DNA of 5,886 nucleotides from Cyanobacteria bacterium UBA8803 (GCA_003505715.1 DNXU01000367.1:21151-27036); one strand, 5' to 3'. Positions 1-5,865 are shown, counted from the first letter of the stretch. Notes: generated by a model not told the origin, from the sequence alone. A program made the numbers and translations.

Positions 1-94
1 AACAACAAACAACTAATAACAAATAACAAACAACAAACAACAAACAACAAACAACAAACAACAAACAACAAACAACAAACAACTAATAACTAAT
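1..94. repeat. Heptamer tandem repeat array, consensus AACWAAY
   Basis: From position 4 to 94 the sequence reads as 13 heptamers in perfect phase. Most are AACAAAC (eight uninterrupted copies from 25 to 80). Variants AACTAAT (11-17, 81-87, 88-94) and AACAAAT (18-24) sit near both ends. Bases 1-3 match the end of a further unit, so the array is cut by the window edge. The last two units overlap the 3' end of the alpha-glucosidase gene. The pattern fits the short tandemly repeated heptamers known from filamentous cyanobacteria. There are no spacers, so it is not a CRISPR array. Confidence 0.95.
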
Positions 95-2419
95 TAGGCG
101 TGCTGTTCCGTCATCTTCAAAGCGTTGTTCGCCAACGCCAACTAGTTCCACAATGGTTTCACGGGCTGCGGGTGAAAAGTTGCCCTGACGGGACCCAATC
201 TCAATAATGGTTTGTTGCCCTTCGGTACGCACTCGGTAGGTTGTGGTACAAAAGGCACCAGTTTTATACTCAAAGCTGTGACCGTCGTCCTCATAAAGCG
301 TCCACTCTCCTGTTCCCATCCAAATCCGTAGCCTCAACTGGTCTAAAGGACGTTCGTCAGTGTATTGCATTACGGGTGCCATGGGGATAATAGCCCCAGC
401 ACGAACGTATAAGGGCATTCGTTCTAGGGGAGCATGAGCCATGATATGGGTTGGGCCTTCAATTGCCTCACCAGTCCACCAATCGTACCAGCGGCCTTCA
501 GGTAAGTACACTGCACGGTAAACTACACCAGGACGGTAAACGGGTGCTGCTAGCAGTGATGAGCCAAGCATTACCTGGTCGGAGAGGGTGAAAGTTTGGG
601 GGTCATTGGGGAAATGGTAGAACAGGGGGCGTACAATTGGTGCGCCAGTAGTTGCCGCTTCCCAGAAGAGGGTGTAAAGGTAGGGCAGGAGTTGGTAGCG
701 CAGTTCAATATACTCGCGGCAAATTTGCTCAACGCGATCGCCAAACACCCAAGGTTCGTGCCGTGCCGTACTCATAGCGGAATGTCCCCGCATAAAGGGG
801 TAAAGCATTCCCGCTTGCATCCAACGAGCAAACAACTCACCTGTAGCGTTCCCCGCAAATCCACCAATATCAGCACCGACAAAGGCAACACCCGATAAAC
901 CCAAATTACAGAGCATGGGTAGCGACATTTCCAGGTGTTCCCAAAGGGACTGATTGTCTCCTGTCCATACTGCCGACCAGCGTTGGATGCCAGCGTAGCC
1001 GGAGCGTGTTAGGACAAAGGAGCGATCGTTAGGACGTAACCGCTCCAGCCCTTGATAAGACGCCTGTGCCATCATTTGCCCGTACAGATTGTGAACTTCC
1101 CAATGAGTCACCTGCTCGTGCTGGGGCCCTTGTAAGCTGTCTGAAGGAAACCAAATTTTTTGGCCGCCGTCACCAAAGGGTCGGTCGTCAATGGCTGGTT
1201 CGTTCATGTCGTTCCATATACCAGCAACACCAACTTCTGTCAATGTTTTTTGCCAACTTCCCCACCACTCCCGCACTTCAGGACGCAGGAAATCAGGAAA
1301 GACTGCTTTCTCCGGCCAAACATAACCGTGGAATAGCTGACCGTCACTTTTGCGCACGAAATAGTCATGCTTGAGACCCTCGTCAAAGACCTCGTAATCT
1401 GATTCTGGCTCGTACTTAACGCCGGGGTCAATAATTGTTACCGTCTTGAAGCCATCCTGTTTTAAGTCCCGTAACAATTCTTCATAATCGGCAAAACGTT
1501 TGGGGCTCCAAGTAAACACTCGATAGCCCCGCATATAGTCAATATCGAGATGGATGACATCGCAAGGAATCCGGCGCTCTCGAAATTCACGGGCGAGTTC
1601 GCGCACGACAATATCAGATTCATAACTCCAACGACATTGGTGATAGCCCAGCGCCCACCGGGGTGGTAAAGGCATTCGACCTGTCAATTCTGTATAAGTA
1701 TTGAGAATTTGAGCAGGTTCACAGCCATAGATAATGTAGTAATCCAGTTCACTACCTCGGGTTTCCATCCGCCAAACACCAGGCGCTTCGGCACCAATAT
1801 CAAATTGGCTCCAAAAGGTGGTGTTGAAGAAAAGCCCGTACCCAACCCCCGGACGCAGCGCCATGAAGAAGGGAATGGCTTGGTACATATTATCTGTTTG
1901 CACGTCGTAATCAAGGGAATCAATCGTCCAGTTAGTTTGGACTTTTCCCAGTTTTTCGAGCAAGCCCGTCCGTTCACCAAAGCCGTAGAAGCGTTCCTCA
2001 GCTTCAATCTGTTTCCAACCCGCCACAGCACCTGCACGCCAACCCATCCCTACGTCTGCGTCTCGGGCAAAGGGCACTCCTGCTGAGTTAAGAAACTCGA
2101 TGCGGCAAGGATTGCGATATATTACAACCCGCAGTTGGTCGGTAGCAATTTCTACCCCATCAGCTTTTTCTTGCACCTGAAATGGTACACTAGGCCATTG
2201 TTCATCCGCTCGCGTCACCGCCCACGACCGACGCGGCAGAGGTTCCCCTGTAGGTGCCATCCGTACCCGAATTAAGTTCGGTGCCAGCACGCTAATCGTC
2301 AGACAGGGTTCGCCACACTGAAAGCGAATGTGACGATCATTCTGTTCAATGGCTTGTACGGCTCCGATGGTTGACCAAGGCGGCTCGGTTGTGTGCAGTT
2401 GTCCGAAGTATTGCGGCAT
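83..2419 (-). CDS. Alpha-glucosidase, glycoside hydrolase family 31
   Basis: The 778-residue product is a retaining GH31 enzyme that releases glucose from the non-reducing end of alpha-linked oligosaccharides such as maltodextrins; exact linkage preference cannot be read from sequence. An N-terminal beta-sandwich covers roughly residues 1-245, with the GH31-type segment RFYGFGERTG at 143-152. The (beta/alpha)8 catalytic barrel spans about 250-600. It carries HLDIDYM (290-296, substrate-binding Asp), the nucleophile motif GIWNDMNEP with Asp404, WTGDN with the acid/base Asp488, and FMRGHS (542-547). C-terminal beta domains follow. No signal peptide is seen, so a cytoplasmic role, perhaps in glycogen or maltodextrin turnover, is likely. 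The ATG has a near ribosome site (AGGA at 2423-2426 on the complement). Length is typical for the family and no key residue is missing. The final Ile-Ser-Tyr and TAG stop are encoded by repeat units. The neighbour is divergent and gives no pathway clue. Confidence 0.95.
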   Translation of the reverse strand: MPQYFGQLHTTEPPWSTIGAVQAIEQNDRHIRFQCGEPCLTISVLAPNLIRVRMAPTGEPLPRRSWAVTRADEQWPSVPFQVQEKADGVEIATDQLRVVIYRNPCRIEFLNSAGVPFARDADVGMGWRAGAVAGWKQIEAEERFYGFGERTGLLEKLGKVQTNWTIDSLDYDVQTDNMYQAIPFFMALRPGVGYGLFFNTTFWSQFDIGAEAPGVWRMETRGSELDYYIIYGCEPAQILNTYTELTGRMPLPPRWALGYHQCRWSYESDIVVRELAREFRERRIPCDVIHLDIDYMRGYRVFTWSPKRFADYEELLRDLKQDGFKTVTIIDPGVKYEPESDYEVFDEGLKHDYFVRKSDGQLFHGYVWPEKAVFPDFLRPEVREWWGSWQKTLTEVGVAGIWNDMNEPAIDDRPFGDGGQKIWFPSDSLQGPQHEQVTHWEVHNLYGQMMAQASYQGLERLRPNDRSFVLTRSGYAGIQRWSAVWTGDNQSLWEHLEMSLPMLCNLGLSGVAFVGADIGGFAGNATGELFARWMQAGMLYPFMRGHSAMSTARHEPWVFGDRVEQICREYIELRYQLLPYLYTLFWEAATTGAPIVRPLFYHFPNDPQTFTLSDQVMLGSSLLAAPVYRPGVVYRAVYLPEGRWYDWWTGEAIEGPTHIMAHAPLERMPLYVRAGAIIPMAPVMQYTDERPLDQLRLRIWMGTGEWTLYEDDGHSFEYKTGAFCTTTYRVRTEGQQTIIEIGSRQGNFSPAARETIVELVGVGEQRFEDDGTARLISY
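734..741. repeat. HIP1 octamer GCGATCGC
   Basis: This is an exact copy of the highly iterated palindrome of cyanobacterial genomes, here inside the GH31 coding sequence. It supports the taxonomic assignment and has no assigned gene-specific role. Confidence 0.9.
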
Positions 2420-2519
2420 ATTTCCTGATATAACGACAAATCAGTGGAATTTTCATTGATAACACTATCTAATTACCTCTAACACAGGTGATAATTCCGA
2501 CAAACGCAGTGGCACGCAG
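2420..2519. promoter_or_regulatory. Divergent intergenic region between GH31 gene and small unknown gene
   Basis: The two genes start 100 bases apart and point away from each other, so both promoters, or the promoter of at least the GH31 gene, should lie here or just inside the opposite gene. The region is AT-rich in its middle (about 2440-2475). I could not find a -35/-10 pair with good hexamers and spacing on either strand, nor a clear operator palindrome. This call therefore rests on gene arrangement alone. Confidence 0.5.
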
Positions 2520-2861
2520 ATGGCTGTAAAGTACTTTTTTCTCTCCGATGGCTGGACTGTGGGTCGAGTGTGGGAGTTTGGTGGGCTTTGGAATGCAAAC
2601 GCTTGGCGGCGCGAACCTGAAATTGAGCGAATGAATCTTTGTATCGTAGAGCAAGGGGAAAAATTGTGGCTCTATCGGGTTGAAGACGCTGTTCTCATGG
2701 TAGAAGTCAACCCTACACCAGCAGCCTCGCCCGAGTCAGCAAAGACTATTGGTCAAGTCGTCCTCAAACGCCTGATTACTGCCGACCAAGCTATCGAGCG
2801 ATTAGCAACCGCCCAGGCTTGGTTGAACCCTCCATTTAAGGATGAGGGAGTGAGGGGATGA
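2520..2861 (+). CDS. Small conserved-looking protein of unknown function, 113 aa
   Basis: I do not recognise a named family with certainty; the sequence resembles cyanobacterial proteins usually annotated as hypothetical. The N-terminal half is rich in Trp and aromatics (Trp at 12, 18, 24, 29 and 50), with two strand-like stretches at 38-44 and 47-63 (CIVEQGEKLWLYRVEDAVLM). A Pro/Ala/Ser linker lies at about 65-73, followed by an amphipathic helix-rich segment (75-102). There is no signal peptide or membrane segment, so it is probably a soluble cytoplasmic protein. ATG 2520 is the first start in the frame, which is open upstream to 2463 without another ATG, GTG or TTG. No clear ribosome site precedes it. 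The last residues, KDEGVRG, and the TGA stop (2859-2861) are encoded by the downstream octamer repeat, so the native C-terminus has probably been rewritten by the repeat. It is divergent from the GH31 gene and upstream of psbB, from which it is separated by the repeat block. Confidence 0.75.
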   Translation: MAVKYFFLSDGWTVGRVWEFGGLWNANAWRREPEIERMNLCIVEQGEKLWLYRVEDAVLMVEVNPTPAASPESAKTIGQVVLKRLITADQAIERLATAQAWLNPPFKDEGVRG

Positions 2862-2955
2862 GGGAGTGAGGGGATGAGGGAGTGAGGGGAGGAGGAAGTG
2901 AGGGGATGAGGGAGTGAGGGAGTGAGGGAGTGGGGGAGTGAGGGAGTGAGGGATT
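2841..2955 (+). repeat. Octamer tandem repeat array, GAGGGAGT/GAGGGGAT
   Basis: Thirteen octamers run in phase from 2844 to 2947, followed by a partial copy. Two main versions, GAGGGAGT and GAGGGGAT, alternate in the first part, and GAGGGAGT becomes uniform near the end. Single-base variants are seen at 2884-2899 and 2932-2939. The plus strand is almost wholly purine apart from one T per unit. The first units overlap the 3' end of the upstream gene and supply its stop codon. The array faces a related array in reverse orientation at 3004-3084. Confidence 0.95.
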
Positions 2956-3003
2956 GGCAAGATTATTAAATAATTATTAGTTAGCTCCTGTTCTACTTCA
3001 CTA
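2956..3003. other. AT-rich spacer between opposed repeat arrays
   Basis: The spacer separates the two octamer arrays. It contains an exact short palindrome, ATTATT-A-AATAAT, at 2962-2974. If the flanking arrays pair in RNA or extruded DNA, this stretch would form the loop. No coding potential is seen. Confidence 0.6.
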
Positions 3004-3084
3004 CCCTCATCTCCCTCACCCCATCACCCCCTCACCCCATCACCTCCTCACCCCATCACCTCATCACCCCATCACCCCCTCATC
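3004..3084 (-). repeat. Second octamer array, inverted relative to the first (GGTGATGG-type on minus strand)
   Basis: On the plus strand this is a C/T/A tract built from CCCTCA and CCCATCA blocks. Read on the minus strand it is a run of octamers close to GGTGATGG and GGTGAGGG. It ends with CCCTCATC at 3077-3084, the exact reverse complement of GATGAGGG at 2841-2848 where the first array begins. The two arrays therefore form the arms of an imperfect inverted repeat about 244 bases long. No gene lies inside it. Confidence 0.9.
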
Positions 3085-3087
3085 AGC

Positions 3088-3116
3088 TTGCAATCGTCTC
3101 TAACAAAAGTTACACT
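3088..3116 (+). promoter_or_regulatory. Candidate sigma-70 type promoter of psbB
   Basis: TTGCAA at 3088-3093 and TACACT at 3111-3116 are separated by 17 bases, the ideal spacing. Each matches four of six consensus positions. Transcription would begin near 3123, giving a psbB leader of about 150 bases. The -35 box begins only four bases after the C-rich repeat array ends. The prediction is by eye and has no experimental support. Confidence 0.4.
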
Positions 3117-3259
3117 TCTTTAAACAATCTTTAGTTTCACGGATGCCTTGTCCGAGACTTGGCGTTGTCTTGTCTGGGGTTGAAATAACTTCAGCCAGGT
3201 AAAGGCTAAGTTGTAACCTCTTTAGCAAAAGAAAGGTCGAAGTAGAAACTTTTATCTCT

Positions 3260-3265
3260 AGGAGG
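3260..3265 (+). promoter_or_regulatory. Strong Shine-Dalgarno site of psbB
   Basis: AGGAGG lies ten bases before the psbB ATG at 3276. It is the strongest ribosome site in the window and fits high expression of CP47. It also fixes the start, which matches the conserved [10 protein letters not shown] beginning of the family. Confidence 0.85.
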
Positions 3266-3275
3266 AGCGTAGTCA

Positions 3276-4805
3276 ATGGGACTACCTTGGTACCGAGTAC
3301 ACACAGTCGTCCTGAACGATCCAGGGCGTCTGATTTCCGTGCATTTGATGCACACTGCCCTCGTGGCAGGCTGGGCTGGTTCGATGACTTTGTACGAACT
3401 GGCAATTTTTGACCCCAGCGACCCAGTCCTTAACCCCATGTGGCGTCAAGGCATGTTCGTTCTGCCTTTCATGGCGCGTTTGGGTGTCACCGGTTCATGG
3501 GCTGGCTGGAGTGTCACGGGTGAAACCGGAGTAGACCCCGGATTCTGGTCTTTTGAAGGCGTTGCTGCCGCTCATATTATCCTTTCCGGTCTGTTGTTCC
3601 TGGCAGCAGTCTGGCACTGGGTTTACTGGGATTTAGAACTGTTTAGAGACCCGCGCACTGGGGAACCAGCGCTTGACTTGCCAAAAATGTTTGGCATTCA
3701 TTTGTTCTTGTCGGGTCTTCTGTGCTTTGGTTTTGGTGCGTTTCACCTAACCGGGTTATTTGGACCTGGGATGTGGGTGTCTGACCCTTATGGTCTGACT
3801 GGTAGCATTCAACCCGTCGCTCCGGCATGGGGTCCAGAAGGGTTTAACCCTTTCAACCCTGGCGGTATTGTCGCTCACCATATTGCCGCAGGTATTGTTG
3901 GCGTTATTGCTGGTTTATTCCACTTGAGCGTTCGACCCCCAGAACGGCTGTTCAAAGCTTTGCGTATGGGGAATATTGAAACCGTACTTTCCAGTAGTAT
4001 TGCTGCCGTATTCTTTGCTGCTTTTGTAGTTGCGGGTACGATGTGGTACGGTTCAGCGGCGACCCCAATTGAACTGTTTGGTCCAACCCGCTATCAGTGG
4101 GATAATGGTTATTTCCAACAGGAAATTGCGCGGCGTGTGCAAGCTGATGTGGGAGCAGGTCTGAGCCAAGAAGAAGCTTGGTCAAACATTCCTGAAAAGC
4201 TAGCATTCTACGACTATATTGGCAACTCTCCTGCTAAAGGCGGTTTGTTCCGCACCGGACCGATGGTGAAAGGTGACGGGATCGCTCAAGAGTGGTTGGG
4301 TCATCCAGTATTTACCGATAGCGAAGGTCGGGAGTTGAGCGTCCGTCGGATGCCTAACTTCTTTGAAACATTCCCTGTAATCTTAACCGATGCCAACGGG
4401 ATTGTTCGTGCGGACATTCCTTTCCGACGCGCTGAATCAAGATATAGCTTCGAGCAAGCTGGTGTTACCGTCCAATTCTACGGTGGTGCCCTTGATGGTC
4501 AAACCTTTGACGACCCAATTGATGTGAAAAAATTTGCTCGCAAGGCTCAATTAGGTGAGCCTTTCGAGTTTGATCGAGAAACCCTAGACTCTGATGGTGT
4601 GTTCCGTACCAGTCCCAGAGGTTGGTTTACTTTCGGTCATGCCGTGTTTGCTCTGCTGTTCTTCTTCGGACATATCTGGCATGGCTCCCGGACGCTATTC
4701 CGAGATGTCTTTGCTGGTATCGATCCCGACCTAGAGGAACAAGTTGAGTTCGGTCTATTCCAAAAAGTGGGCGATACCACTACCCGGAAGAAAGAGGCTG
4801 TCTAA
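3276..4805 (+). CDS. psbB: Photosystem II CP47 chlorophyll apoprotein
   Basis: CP47 is the inner antenna of photosystem II in the thylakoid membrane; it binds chlorophyll a and beta-carotene and passes excitation energy to the D1/D2 reaction centre. The 509-residue length is normal. The start [10 protein letters not shown] is the family signature. Six membrane helices can be placed near residues 16-40, 95-117, 138-160, 196-218, 235-258 and 450-470. The large lumenal loop lies between the fifth and sixth. The histidines known to ligate chlorophyll are all present: His9, 23, 26, 100, 114, 142, 157, 201, 202, 216, 455, 466 and 469. The C-terminal tail is charged and stroma-facing ([17 protein letters not shown]). 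There is no frameshift or missing residue. Downstream are a strong palindrome and psbT, a common cyanobacterial and plastid order. A light- or sigma-factor-dependent promoter is expected but not shown here. Confidence 0.99.
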   Translation: MGLPWYRVHTVVLNDPGRLISVHLMHTALVAGWAGSMTLYELAIFDPSDPVLNPMWRQGMFVLPFMARLGVTGSWAGWSVTGETGVDPGFWSFEGVAAAHIILSGLLFLAAVWHWVYWDLELFRDPRTGEPALDLPKMFGIHLFLSGLLCFGFGAFHLTGLFGPGMWVSDPYGLTGSIQPVAPAWGPEGFNPFNPGGIVAHHIAAGIVGVIAGLFHLSVRPPERLFKALRMGNIETVLSSSIAAVFFAAFVVAGTMWYGSAATPIELFGPTRYQWDNGYFQQEIARRVQADVGAGLSQEEAWSNIPEKLAFYDYIGNSPAKGGLFRTGPMVKGDGIAQEWLGHPVFTDSEGRELSVRRMPNFFETFPVILTDANGIVRADIPFRRAESRYSFEQAGVTVQFYGGALDGQTFDDPIDVKKFARKAQLGEPFEFDRETLDSDGVFRTSPRGWFTFGHAVFALLFFFGHIWHGSRTLFRDVFAGIDPDLEEQVEFGLFQKVGDTTTRKKEAV

Positions 4806-4822
4806 AAAACTGCTCCTTAGTC

Positions 4823-4869
4823 AAAAGTAAAGAGGTAAAAGAAAATTTTCTTTTACCTCTTTGCTTTTT
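4823..4869 (+). terminator. Long palindrome downstream of psbB, likely terminator or processing hairpin
   Basis: Arms 4823-4845 and 4846-4868 are complementary over 23 bp with a single T-G opposition, which would be a wobble pair in RNA. The innermost 34 bases (4829-4862) are a perfect palindrome. The 3' arm ends in TTTTT. The stem is AU-rich apart from a GAGG/CCTC block. It starts 18 bases after the psbB stop and lies before psbT, so it may terminate most psbB transcripts, stabilise their 3' ends, or act in both directions. Confidence 0.75.
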
Positions 4870-4925
4870 AGCTGTTCCTTAGCAAGGTAGACTAGTAGTT
4901 GAGCAAATAATCGGGAATTATTGAC

Positions 4926-5021
4926 ATGGAAAGCCTTGTTTATATCTTTGTAGTGATAGGCGCACTGGGCGTTCTGTTTTTTGCGATCGCCTTCCGGGAA
5001 CCGCCTCGGATTCAAAAATAG
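4926..5021 (+). CDS. psbT: Photosystem II reaction centre protein T, 31 aa
   Basis: PsbT is a single-span thylakoid protein at the photosystem II dimer interface, important for dimer stability and repair. The product begins [10 protein letters not shown] and ends in the family tail [10 protein letters not shown]. One hydrophobic helix covers residues 3-23, and the 31-residue length is typical. Only a weak GGGA (about 4914-4917) precedes the ATG. It lies 120 bases after psbB with the palindrome between them, so it may be read from the psbB promoter or from an unrecognised one in 4870-4925. An exact HIP1 octamer encodes Ala20-Ile21-Ala22. Confidence 0.96.
   Translation: MESLVYIFVVIGALGVLFFAIAFREPPRIQK
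4983..4990. repeat. HIP1 octamer GCGATCGC inside psbT
   Basis: This exact HIP1 copy lies in frame in psbT, encoding Ala-Ile-Ala at residues 20-22 of the membrane helix. Confidence 0.9.
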
Positions 5022-5038
5022 TTCAAAGACGCTCAGCT

Positions 5039-5053
5039 GGCTCCTGTGGAGCC
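5039..5053 (+). promoter_or_regulatory. GC-rich hairpin after psbT
   Basis: GGCTCC (5039-5044) and GGAGCC (5048-5053) form a perfect six-base-pair stem with a TGT loop, 17 bases after the psbT stop. There is no T-run behind it, so it is not a classical intrinsic terminator. Its 3' arm overlaps the 5' arm of the longer pairing at 5048-5067, so the two folds exclude each other. Confidence 0.45.
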
Positions 5054-5250
5054 GCTGTCAGTCAGGCCGATACGTGGAGTAACTCCTTGCGATCGCCACA
5101 AATTTATAGATCGGTTAGATACCCTGAGCCGCAATAAGCTATCTGCTCCCGTACCCGAAAAGAAAGGGCACAGATAGACATCGGCTCAGATTTTCGCATT
5201 TATTAATTGAAGTTCCGGTCAGAGCCTGGTGTTTGATTGGCAGCGGCTCT
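5048..5250 (+). ncRNA. Predicted multi-stem structured RNA between psbT and nrdR (small RNA or nrdR leader)
   Basis: Hand pairing gives a closed structure. The closing helix is 5048-5067 with 5231-5250: 20 consecutive pairs, 15 Watson-Crick and 5 G-U, with a perfect GC-rich core GAGCCGCTG/CAGCGGCTC. Inside lie 5109-5114 with 5215-5220 (one G-U), 5125-5131 with 5182-5188 (TGAGCCG/CGGCTCA), 5139-5145 with 5171-5177 (CTATCTG/CAGATAG), and CCC 5148-5150 with GGG 5166-5168 near the tip. A side hairpin GTGG/CCAC can form at 5074-5077/5096-5099 around a HIP1 site. The length and rod-like shape recall 6S RNA, but I cannot establish homology. It ends 30 bases before nrdR, so a leader role is equally possible. 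No convincing promoter was found. The transcribed strand is assumed from the neighbours. Confidence 0.4.
5089..5096. repeat. HIP1 octamer GCGATCGC in the psbT-nrdR gap
   Basis: An exact HIP1 copy in non-coding DNA. It falls inside the possible side hairpin of the predicted structured RNA. Confidence 0.9.
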
Positions 5251-5265
5251 TATCCACCTCATCGG

Positions 5266-5271
5266 AAAGGA
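5266..5271 (+). promoter_or_regulatory. Ribosome binding site deciding the nrdR start
   Basis: AAAGGA lies nine bases before ATG 5281. This supports that ATG over the in-frame TTG at 5233, which would add 16 residues before the conserved MQCPYC start and would run into the predicted RNA structure. Confidence 0.65.
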
Positions 5272-5280
5272 CTTTCTCCT

Positions 5281-5826
5281 ATGCAATGCCCTTATTGTCA
5301 ATATACCGATAGCCGCGTTCTTGAGTCCCGTTCAACAGAAGCAGGACAAAGCGTGCGGCGACGGCGAGAGTGCTTGCGATGCAAACACCGCTTCACAACT
5401 TACGAGCGGATTGAATTTGTTCCCGTTACAGTCATCAAACGGGATGGGAAGCGGGAATCTTTTGACCGCTCCAAGTTATTGCGGGGAATTGTGCGAGCCT
5501 GCGAGAAAACTGGCATTGACCAAAGACGCCTGGAAGCATTGGTGGATGAGATTGAAGCTGAAGTTCAGCAGCGGTTTGGGCGGGAGATTACAAGTAATGA
5601 AATTGGCGAGTTAGTACTCCAGTACTTGCGCGGCGAGAGTGAGGTGGCCTACGTGCGTTTTGCCTCTGTCTATCGCCAGTTCCAGGGCATTCGGGATTTT
5701 GTCGAAACCTTAGATCATCTCAAAAGCAATCCGGAGCTGATCGAGATACCACCATCAGAGCAGACGCACTCAGTTAATTCAGAAACCTGGGAAAAATCAG
5801 TATTGAGAGTAGGCAATTGGGAATAA
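5281..5826 (+). CDS. nrdR: Transcriptional repressor NrdR
   Basis: NrdR is a cytoplasmic, nucleotide-sensing repressor of ribonucleotide reductase genes. The product from ATG 5281 is 181 residues. A zinc ribbon is formed by Cys3, Cys6, Cys31 and Cys34 (MQCPYC and ECLRCKHRF), followed by the family sequence FTTYERIE (38-45). The ATP-cone covers about 49-139, starting [18 protein letters not shown] and closing with [13 protein letters not shown] (122-134). The roughly 40-residue tail after the cone is polar and probably variable; its last codons run into a low-complexity G/A-rich stretch. The start was chosen because MxCPxC begins the family and a ribosome site precedes it. It is co-directional with psbT, but the 259-base gap suggests its own promoter. 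No ribonucleotide reductase gene or obvious paired NrdR box is in the window. Confidence 0.96.
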   Translation: MQCPYCQYTDSRVLESRSTEAGQSVRRRRECLRCKHRFTTYERIEFVPVTVIKRDGKRESFDRSKLLRGIVRACEKTGIDQRRLEALVDEIEAEVQQRFGREITSNEIGELVLQYLRGESEVAYVRFASVYRQFQGIRDFVETLDHLKSNPELIEIPPSEQTHSVNSETWEKSVLRVGNWE

Positions 5827-5862
5827 GGAAAAGGAGTAAGGCAACAGAAGAGCAACTTTTCC
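5827..5862 (+). terminator. Weak inverted repeat after nrdR
   Basis: GGAAAAG (5827-5833), directly after the stop codon, is the exact reverse complement of CTTTTCC (5856-5862). The loop would be 22 bases and no T-run follows, so function as a terminator is doubtful. Confidence 0.2.
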
Positions 5863-5865
5863 ATT

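Noticed and set aside
1..94. CRISPR array
   Set aside because: Units are seven bases with no spacers; likewise the octamer arrays at 2841-3084.
596..2086. Plus-strand open frames of 100-125 codons (596-898, 1066-1374, 1709-2086)
   Set aside because: They lie opposite the GH31 gene, whose catalytic motifs are intact, and their translations show no family features or ribosome sites.
3100..3439. Minus-strand open frames across the psbB leader and start (3100-3405, 3206-3439)
   Set aside because: They overlap the conserved psbB N-terminus in the opposite direction and their products are low-complexity with no recognisable motif.
4821..5015. Minus-strand 64-codon frame opposite psbT
   Set aside because: It spans the terminator palindrome and all of psbT, which is unmistakable on the plus strand.
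5087..5110. TTGCGA and TATAGA as an nrdR promoter
   Set aside because: The hexamers are only 12 bases apart, too close for sigma-70 recognition, and the next TTAGAT is 22 bases away, too far.
5233..5280. TTG start adding 16 residues to NrdR
   Set aside because: The family begins at MxCPxC and a ribosome site precedes ATG 5281; the extension would overlap the predicted RNA fold.
5048..5280. Cobalamin riboswitch upstream of nrdR
   Set aside because: The size fits, but there is no B12-box-like GCCACTG segment or other conserved core sequence of that class.
5237..5614. Alternative-frame 125-codon reading frame inside nrdR
   Set aside because: It is out of frame with the zinc ribbon and ATP-cone coding sequence and shows no domain.
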